Assembly: GCA_938003875.1 (NCBI GenBank)
Contig: CALKWO010000403.1
Span: 1-18,749, forward strand
Reading direction: 5' to 3'
Source: an uncultured bacterium
Lineage (GTDB): Bacteria; Planctomycetota; Uabimicrobiia; Uabimicrobiales; JABWCH01
DNA: 18,749 nt
This document shows, piece after piece, positions 13,143 to 18,749 of the stretch. The notes beneath the pieces were generated by a model that had not been told where the DNA came from, made no database searches, and was given only the letters and a program-made list of their open reading frames with translations. Every line of letters starts with the position of its first letter. Position 1 is the stretch's first letter. Position numbers and translations under genes: made by a program.

Positions 13143-14582
13143 TCACTGTATGCGTTTATAGGGGTTATAGCCCGCCTTATCTTTGATAACGGGTGTGAGT
13201 ACAAGGAAGCTTCTAGGCTGCATCCGTATTTTCAAGAACCCAGACATATTTTCATATTGCATTTTCGTTATAATATCTTCCAACTTTGCAGCATTTGTCA
13301 GACGATATTCAGGGATAGCCAAAACTTCCTGGACAGGCTTTTTTCCTGCATTGATAACGACAAGCACAAATTCTTTAAAAATATCGGTTTTTCGGCAAAA
13401 AGCCAGTATATTTTTAGTTTCCAAAAGGACAAAATCTCCGTGCTGTAAGGCGGGATTCTCTCTATGCATGGAAATCATTGTCTCATAGAATATCCAATCC
13501 TGTTCGCCATCTTCATCAAGCCACTCCATAGGACCTCTGTTAGCAGGGTCATTCTCTCCTGTCATTCCAAGCTCTTCTCCATAATATATCATTGGCTTTC
13601 CAGGAAGACTAAATTGCAAGAGCAAAGCAATTTTTCTCAACTCATCGTCAGGAAACAAATTTTTGATCCGCATGGTATCATGGCTAGAAAGGATATTCCA
13701 ACATTGCAAAAGGGACTTTATCCCAACATCCTGGACTATTTTTTCTATAATACGACCAAACTGTAGACTTTCCATATTTCCCTGAACATATTCTATGATG
13801 AGCTGTCTGAGATTATAGTTCATGATCCCATCCACTTTTTTGAGCCATTCGCCTGGATAGCTCCAGATTTCGCCAATGACAAACGAGCCAGGCTTTACTT
13901 TATGGGCGAACCGAGTGATCTTTTGCAATAGTTTAGGCCCAAGTTCAAAAGCCACATCCAGCCGAATCCCATCTACAATTTTAAGATAGTGTGCAATCAC
14001 AGAAAGTATTTTTTTTTCTAATGCAGGGTTTTCCAGATTCAGCTCAGGAAGATTCCTTACATTGGCCCATGCTTTATATCCACCAGGCAATTCCTCCGAG
14101 AAATAAAAAAAATCGCGATATTCGCTATCAGGGTTGTTCAGTGCTTCCTGAAACCAGGGATTTGTTTTCCCAACATGATTAAAAACGCAGTCCATCACCA
14201 CCTGTATCCCTGAGTTATGTGCTGTTTTTACGAGTTTTTTCAGATCGTCCAATGTTCCAAACTGGGGGTCAATCTGAAAATAGTCTATTGTATCGTATTT
14301 ATGGTTTGTTCGAGCAAGGCATATAGGAGTAAGGTAAAGGATGCTTACTCCCAATTCTTCCAGGTAAGAGATACGCTTAGTGATTCCAGCCAGATCTCCG
14401 CCCCAAAATTCTAACTCATGAGTATAGCATCCATCTTCTTTGGACAATACACCTCGCCTGGGCTTTGTATCCCATTTTTTTAATCCACCAGGGTATAGAT
14501 GCTCTTTCTCTTTTTTATCGCTATTAAAGCAATAGTCTTTTCCATAATCAAAACGATCTACGAAAATTTGATATACTATCAC
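13143..14582 (-). CDS. GH13 alpha-amylase-family enzyme (neopullulanase/cyclomaltodextrinase-like)
   Basis: This 479-aa glycoside hydrolase acts on alpha-glucans or maltodextrins. It has no signal peptide, so it is likely cytoplasmic and involved in glycogen or maltodextrin turnover. The four GH13 regions are present: DCVFNH (near 136), GIRLD209VA with the nucleophile, GE238IW with the general acid, and SSHD302 with the transition-state Asp. The 'LPELNLENP' stretch resembles the MPKLN-type region V of neopullulanase/cyclomaltodextrinase enzymes. The N-terminal CBM34 domain of that group is missing: the protein begins directly with VYQIFVDRF. The start is GTG at 14582, with AGGAG six bases upstream. 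The gene is monocistronic by spacing. Catalytic competence is well supported; exact specificity is not. Confidence 0.92.
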   Translation of the reverse strand: MIVYQIFVDRFDYGKDYCFNSDKKEKEHLYPGGLKKWDTKPRRGVLSKEDGCYTHELEFWGGDLAGITKRISYLEELGVSILYLTPICLARTNHKYDTIDYFQIDPQFGTLDDLKKLVKTAHNSGIQVVMDCVFNHVGKTNPWFQEALNNPDSEYRDFFYFSEELPGGYKAWANVRNLPELNLENPALEKKILSVIAHYLKIVDGIRLDVAFELGPKLLQKITRFAHKVKPGSFVIGEIWSYPGEWLKKVDGIMNYNLRQLIIEYVQGNMESLQFGRIIEKIVQDVGIKSLLQCWNILSSHDTMRIKNLFPDDELRKIALLLQFSLPGKPMIYYGEELGMTGENDPANRGPMEWLDEDGEQDWIFYETMISMHRENPALQHGDFVLLETKNILAFCRKTDIFKEFVLVVINAGKKPVQEVLAIPEYRLTNAAKLEDIITKMQYENMSGFLKIRMQPRSFLVLTPVIKDKAGYNPYKRIQ

Positions 14583-14628
14583 GAAAATCTCCTCTTAAAC
14601 ATGGACTTTCAAAATATAAACAATCCGT

Positions 14629-14676
14629 AGATTACACAGATTACTCAATTTTCCTTAGAAGCTGCGGAAGGTAGGT
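14629..14676. repeat. AGATTACAC tandem plus AAGCTGCGGAA motif
   Basis: AGATTACAC and AGATTACTC form a 9-bp tandem (14629-14646). It is followed by AAGCTGCGGAA, two bases, then TAGGT (14659-14676). The second motif recurs in inverse orientation at 18672-18689, again close to a short CACAGATAAA tandem. This is part of the 219-base gap between the amylase and FHA genes, which otherwise holds repeat copy B and AT-rich sequence. Confidence 0.55.
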
Positions 14677-14764
14677 TATTTTGACTTAATTAGGCATAAA
14701 TTTCAAATTATTTTTGTTTTTTCAGATACTTTTTTACACTATACAAGAAAAAGCTGTGTCTTCT

Positions 14765-14800
14765 CAAAAGCCCAACGCCAGGGCAATCCCTGCGTCTTTT
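14765..14800 (+). repeat. Dispersed repeat copy B (right half only)
   Basis: CAAAAGCCCAACGCCAGGGC followed by AATCCCTGCGTCTTTT matches the right half of copies A and D. The left arm (TTGTAGCCGCAGGG...) is absent, so the long stem cannot form. It begins directly after the FHA gene's stop codon. Confidence 0.75.
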
Positions 14801-14801
14801 T

Positions 14802-15272
14802 TTAGAGGAACATTTTTCGTATCCAAAAGAAAAATAAGACTACTGCAAATCCAAAGATGATGTAAATCGTGAATAGTTCTAATTTTGTTGGGCTGTTTTC
14901 CCATTTAGCAGATTGGATATCTGGCTTCTTGACTTCTACTGTGCCTTCTTCGTTCAGTAAATTTTCACAAAATAAAAGATCAAAAGGGCCTATAGTGATT
15001 TTATCTCCATCATGGAGGACTTGTTTGCCTTGAATTTCTTTGCCATGGATGGATGATCCATTCTTGCTTGTATTTTCAAAATACCACTGTTGGGTCTGCT
15101 CATCCAGCCACAGATGAGCGTGCAATTTGGATACAGTCGGATGAGGTAACAAAATAAGACTATTTTCAGCATTTTGGGAAATGCCTCTGCCAATTATGGT
15201 CTTTTGCTTGCCATTCAATACCCATGTCTGGCTAGAGCTTGGATTGATCAAATAAACAATGTCTTTATTCAT
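14802..15272 (-). CDS. FHA-domain protein with C-terminal membrane anchor
   Basis: A 156-aa protein. Residues 5-102 are a forkhead-associated domain that binds phosphothreonine peptides: G28-R29 (IIGRG), S48 and H51 (VSKLHAHL), and N71-G72 (TSKNGSSIHG) are the conserved ligand-contact positions, and all are present. Residues 132-150 form one hydrophobic helix ending in IRKMFL, so the FHA domain is tethered to the inner membrane from the cytoplasmic side. It follows the RND pump gene by 11 bases. Its ribosome site (AAAGGAT, 15279-15285) overlaps the pump's stop codon, so co-expression is very likely. No Ser/Thr kinase lies in the window. Confidence 0.9.
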   Translation of the reverse strand: MNKDIVYLINPSSSQTWVLNGKQKTIIGRGISQNAENSLILLPHPTVSKLHAHLWLDEQTQQWYFENTSKNGSSIHGKEIQGKQVLHDGDKITIGPFDLLFCENLLNEEGTVEVKKPDIQSAKWENSPTKLELFTIYIIFGFAVVLFFFWIRKMFL

Positions 15273-15283
15273 AGCAAAATCCT

Positions 15284-18200
15284 TTATTTGTCTTTATGAA
15301 AGACCAGATAAAGTGCAGGGAATAGGAACAAAACCAGCAGCAATGAAGTAAAAAGGCCACCCATGATAACAACAGCCAGAGGCCTCTGGATTTCCGCGCC
15401 TGGCCCTGATGCATAAAGCATCGGAAACAACCCCAATAAGGTGGTAAGGCTTGTTCCCAGGATGGGTCTCATTCGTAGACGACAACCTTCACAAACCGCT
15501 TCATAAGTGCTCTTCCCTTGCGCTTTCAGCTCTTGAAAGAAAGAAACCAGAACGATTCCATTTTCCACGGCCATTCCTAAAAGAGCGATAAAGCCAATGA
15601 CAGCAGAGACGCTGATGTTGATATTGAAAAGAAATATTACCCATAGTCCTCCTACTACTGCAAAAGGTAGGTTTAAAAGTACCATAAATGTACTTTTAAG
15701 GGATTGAAAAACAGAATAAAGCATCAAGGCCATGATAATGACGGAAATAGGAACCGCTACCGCCAATTTTTTCATAGCGCGTTGTTGGTTTTCAAACTGG
15801 CCACCCCAAGCCAGTCTGTAGCCCACAGGAATTTCTTTTTCACTCGCTTCCAGGTTTTCTTTTAACTCTGTGATAAAGCTACCCATATCACGGCCACGAA
15901 TATTGCATTCGACAACAAGACGTCTCTCTCCGCTTTCTCTGCTGATTTGTGCTGGAACATCCACTTCATTGATTTGGGCAAGTTTATCTAGCGGTACGGA
16001 GTAACCGAGTGGTGAATTGACTAAAATGCCCTTCAGTGATTCGATATTTTTTCTATATTCCTCAGGAAATCTTACTAAAACCGCAAAGCGTTTTTCCGAT
16101 TCCAGAAAATACGTGACGATTTTTCCTCCTATTGCTGCTTCTGCCATGAGATTGACCAGTTGCACATTGATTTTATGGCGAGCAATCTCTTCTCTGTCTA
16201 TTTCTATTTCGATTTGAGAAAAGCCTGATATCTGTTCGATCTTGATGTCTGTGGCACCTTTCACTTTCCCCATGACAGGTGCTATTTTCTCTGCTATTTG
16301 TTTCAAGGTTTCCAAATCTTCTCCAAAAATTTTAATGGCTACGTCAGATTTTATTCCACTGATGAGTTCGTTCACCCTGAGGGCAATCGGTTGAGAAAAA
16401 GCGGGCTTCAATCCAGGGACTTTGAGCATTTCCTCTCGTATTTCTTCTATCAACATTTCTTTGCTTTTCCCCGATGTCCAGGCATTATAAGGTTTCAACA
16501 TGATAAACATATCGGTTTGCTCTGGCCCCATGGGGTCTTCGGCTATTTCTGCCCTTCCACTTTTGGATACGATAGTCTCGACCTCTGGAAATTTCTGGAG
16601 AATTTGCTTTTCCAAAAATAATGATTGTGCCCTGGAAAAACCAAGCGAAGCCGAAGGAAGACGTACAATATTTACAGCAATAGAACCTTCATCCAAAGGC
16701 GGCATAAATTCTGTTCCCAAAAATGGCAAAGGCATAACCAGGCCTAATAAAAGGATGGAAACGATTATCCATGTCCATCTGGGATTGTCCAAAAATTTCT
16801 GCAATATGGGCTGGTATATCTTCAGGAGAAACGTTTCGACTACATTGTTTACATTTCCTCTTTTGGCTACCAGAGCAGCCACTACCGTCACAATGCTCAA
16901 GGCTACGATGAGAGAAGCTGCCATGGCAAAACACATTGTTATAGCTAAAGGCTCGAACATCTTTTTTTCCAAAGATTCCAAGGTAAACAAGGGCAAGAAC
17001 ACTACAACCACAATGAGAATAGCAAAAAAAATGGGCTTCACTACTTCGCACACGGCACGGTGAGCCACTTGAAAGCGATTTTCTTTGGAAGAAGACTTCT
17101 CCGTATAGTGGCGGACGATATTCTCTGTCACAACAATAGAAGCATCTACTACCACGCCCAGGGCAATAGCTAGCCCTCCCAGGCTCATCATATCGGCGGT
17201 CAGTCCTGCTATTTTCATCAAGATAAAAGTGATGGAAGCCGTAAGGGGCAATGAGAGGGTGACGGTGAGGGCAACACGTATGTCCCACAATAAAAGAAAT
17301 AAAACCAGTATCACAAAAAAGCTTCCCTGAAGCAAGGCAGATGCTACGGTAGAAATGCAATTTTGGATGAGAGAAGCACGATCATAGAACGGCACGATGC
17401 GCACACCTTGCGGAAGCATATTTTGTATTTGTGGTATAAGATTTTTTACTTCACTTACAACGTTTTTGGAATTTGCTCCGCGCAGCATGACTACCATACC
17501 GATAACTATTTCTCCCTGTCCATCTTGTGTTACTGCTCCTTGTCGAGTCGCCTCTCCTAATTTAACTTCCGCTATCTCTCTGAGGTAGACGGGAGTTCCA
17601 TCTTCGGATTTTAGGACGATTTTTTGAATATCATCTATCTTTCGGAACAATCCTTTGCTTACAATATAGAGTTGTTCATCGCTACGAACGAGATAATTCC
17701 CTCCACTATTGGCATTGTTGGTTTCCAAAGCTTCGATGACTTCGTTCAAACTAATTTGATATTTTAAAAGCAGGTTAGGGTCAGGGAGTACATGATACTC
17801 TTTCACGAATCCTCCAAAGCTGTTTACTTCACTGACACCCCTTAATTTTCTAAGCTGTGGGGCGATGATCCAATCTTGTACAGTGCGCAGGTCGGTGAGA
17901 GAATACTCTGCTTTGAGCATGCTCTTACTGCATTGGGGACATGGGGATGGCTTTTCTGACCAGATTCCTTTGTGTTGAATGCAGTAATATCCAGCTTTAA
18001 CGGTATATTGATAGATTTCTCCCAATCCAGTGCTAATCGGCCCCATTTCAGGTTCCACCCCAGAAGGAAGTTTCTCTTTTGCTTGCAGTAGCCGTTCTAA
18101 AACCAATTGACGGGCGAAATAAATATCAACTCCATCATCGAAAATGACTACCACCTGAGACAATCCCGCTTTTGATAAAGAACGTACGCCCTGTACATGA

Positions 18201-18430
18201 GGCAAACCCTTCATTTCGATTTCTATGGGAAACGTGATTTGTCTTTCTACCTCCAAAGGTGCAAGTCCTGTAGCCTTACTGAGTATCATCACCTGGACAT
18301 TGGTAACATCAGGGAAAGCATCCGTAGGAATCGTTTGCCATGCCAAAATACCCAAAGCAAGAATCAGCAAACCAAAAAGCAAAATCATCATCTTTTGCTT
18401 CAATACAAATTCGATAAAATGGGAAGCCAT
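15284..18430 (-). CDS. Heavy-metal efflux RND permease (CzcA/CusA family)
   Basis: This 1048-aa inner-membrane, proton-driven pump subunit would export metal ions with a periplasmic adaptor and an outer-membrane channel. Neither partner gene is in the window; they may lie upstream. Typical features are the first helix at about 14-32, followed by 'PTDAFPDVTNVQV', the 'SQVVVIFDDGVDIYFARQ' and 'LGEIYQY' periplasmic segments, and the proton-relay helix 'LAIALGVVVDASIVVTENI' with Asp and Glu. The final helices end in LFPALYLVF. Unlike classic CzcA (DFGxxxDGAVVMVEN), the relay motif suggests another HME subgroup, so the metal is not predictable. An insert at about 147-172 carries C150-x2-H153 and C164-x2-C167. 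The ATG at 18430 has GGAG six bases upstream. The frame stays open to 18613 only through repeats C and D. Confidence 0.93.
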   Translation of the reverse strand: MASHFIEFVLKQKMMILLFGLLILALGILAWQTIPTDAFPDVTNVQVMILSKATGLAPLEVERQITFPIEIEMKGLPHVQGVRSLSKAGLSQVVVIFDDGVDIYFARQLVLERLLQAKEKLPSGVEPEMGPISTGLGEIYQYTVKAGYYCIQHKGIWSEKPSPCPQCSKSMLKAEYSLTDLRTVQDWIIAPQLRKLRGVSEVNSFGGFVKEYHVLPDPNLLLKYQISLNEVIEALETNNANSGGNYLVRSDEQLYIVSKGLFRKIDDIQKIVLKSEDGTPVYLREIAEVKLGEATRQGAVTQDGQGEIVIGMVVMLRGANSKNVVSEVKNLIPQIQNMLPQGVRIVPFYDRASLIQNCISTVASALLQGSFFVILVLFLLLWDIRVALTVTLSLPLTASITFILMKIAGLTADMMSLGGLAIALGVVVDASIVVTENIVRHYTEKSSSKENRFQVAHRAVCEVVKPIFFAILIVVVVFLPLFTLESLEKKMFEPLAITMCFAMAASLIVALSIVTVVAALVAKRGNVNNVVETFLLKIYQPILQKFLDNPRWTWIIVSILLLGLVMPLPFLGTEFMPPLDEGSIAVNIVRLPSASLGFSRAQSLFLEKQILQKFPEVETIVSKSGRAEIAEDPMGPEQTDMFIMLKPYNAWTSGKSKEMLIEEIREEMLKVPGLKPAFSQPIALRVNELISGIKSDVAIKIFGEDLETLKQIAEKIAPVMGKVKGATDIKIEQISGFSQIEIEIDREEIARHKINVQLVNLMAEAAIGGKIVTYFLESEKRFAVLVRFPEEYRKNIESLKGILVNSPLGYSVPLDKLAQINEVDVPAQISRESGERRLVVECNIRGRDMGSFITELKENLEASEKEIPVGYRLAWGGQFENQQRAMKKLAVAVPISVIIMALMLYSVFQSLKSTFMVLLNLPFAVVGGLWVIFLFNINISVSAVIGFIALLGMAVENGIVLVSFFQELKAQGKSTYEAVCEGCRLRMRPILGTSLTTLLGLFPMLYASGPGAEIQRPLAVVIMGGLFTSLLLVLFLFPALYLVFHKDK

Positions 18431-18453
18431 AGGGGTCTCCTTAATAAAATAAT

Positions 18454-18528
18454 TTGTAGCCGCAGAGTTGCGCTGAAAATGACTATCTATTCGGAAAAGA
18501 CGACCTTCAGGCAATCCCTGCGTCTTTT
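18454..18528 (+). repeat. 75-bp dispersed repeat, copy C (diverged centre)
   Basis: TTGTAGCCGCAGAGTTGCGC at 18454-18473 and GCAATCCCTGCGTCTTTT at 18511-18528 match the ends of copies A and D. The middle 37 bases are unrelated, and the left arm has one change (GAG for GGG). It begins 24 bases upstream of the RND start codon and opposes copy D. Confidence 0.8.
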
Positions 18529-18569
18529 GCCAATAGAGACTGGCTGAATCGAATTCAAGGGTATTGACC

Positions 18570-18643
18570 AAAGACGCAGGGATTGCGCTGGCGTTAGACT
18601 TTTGAGCAAACATGTTTTTTTTGGCGCAACCCTGCGGCTACAA
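18570..18643 (-). repeat. 74-bp dispersed repeat, copy D (full, inverted)
   Basis: On the minus strand it reads TTGTAGCCGCAGGGTTGCGC at the left, then an A-rich loop, then AACGCCAGCGCAATCCCTGC and GTCTTT. Both ends are identical to copy A. The two stem arms pair internally with one bulged T. It faces copy C across 41 bases, so the pair can also form a much larger hairpin. Confidence 0.85.
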
Positions 18644-18671
18644 GATGATATTGGTAAAAATTAATATAGCT

Positions 18672-18749
18672 ACCTATATTCCGCAGCTTGTAACTGAACT
18701 TTTCGATTTTTAAAGAGAACCACAGATAAACACAGATAAACACAAATAA
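18672..18749. repeat. Second repeat module: ACCTA..TTCCGCAGCTT and CACAGATAAA tandem
   Basis: ACCTA, two bases, then TTCCGCAGCTT (18672-18689) is the inverse of the motif at 14659-14676. CACAGATAAA repeats from 18721 (18721-18730, 18731-18740, then a diverged CACAAATAA cut by the window end). No gene is visible in 18431-18749, which is filled by repeats C and D and this module. The RND promoter must lie within or beyond them. Confidence 0.6.

Noticed and set aside
16689..17360. Minus-strand open frame of 223 codons within the RND gene
   Set aside because: Same strand but another frame of a strongly conserved gene. It is Cys/His/Arg-rich with no ribosome site.
18431..18613. Upstream extension of the RND open frame by 61 codons
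   Set aside because: It translates repeats C and D, has no pump homology, and the ATG at 18430 has a good ribosome site and begins with the typical RND N-terminus.

Overview
This window reads as chromosome of an AT-rich, Gram-negative-type bacterium. Envelope signs are several lipoproteins, a tripartite-type RND pump subunit, and a periplasmic multiheme cytochrome. A PEP-CTERM protein, FHA and SpoIIE/PP2C signalling proteins, and many dispersed palindromic intergenic repeats together fit a planctomycete or another environmental PVC-like lineage. That placement is an inference with low confidence: there is no rRNA or other marker gene. I see no phage, transposase, CRISPR array, tRNA or rRNA.

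Layout. 1-1683: an acetyltransferase with a C-terminal cyclic-nucleotide-binding domain. 1684-2133: non-coding, rich in hairpins. 2134-3479 (minus): a translationally coupled pair, a multispanning membrane protein followed by a lipoprotein, function unknown. 3715-6347 (plus): a three-gene redox cluster of a small membrane protein, a membrane-anchored FMN-binding protein and a 17-CxxCH multiheme cytochrome; the last two overlap by ATGA. 6550-8010: tilS, with a TTG start, converging tail-to-tail on a PEP-CTERM protein (minus).

8742-13013 (plus) looks like a five-gene operon behind a good sigma70-type promoter: receiver-GAF-SpoIIE phosphatase, unknown 219-aa protein, NAD(P)H-hydrate epimerase, zinc-ribbon lipoprotein with a K/E/P-rich repeat tail, and a PmtA-like SAM methyltransferase. 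13143-14582 (minus) is a cytoplasmic GH13 amylase-type enzyme. 14802-18430 (minus) is a heavy-metal RND efflux permease followed 11 nt later by a tail-anchored FHA protein.

The most interesting non-genic signal is a family of about 75-bp elements at 13061, 14765, 18454 and 18570. Each full copy can fold into a long stem with a conserved bulged T. Two copies face each other just upstream of the RND gene and inflate its open reading frame. The most interesting gene-level signals are the flavin/multiheme electron-transfer cluster, the acetyltransferase-cNMP fusion, and a Cys/His metal-binding-like insert in the RND pump.
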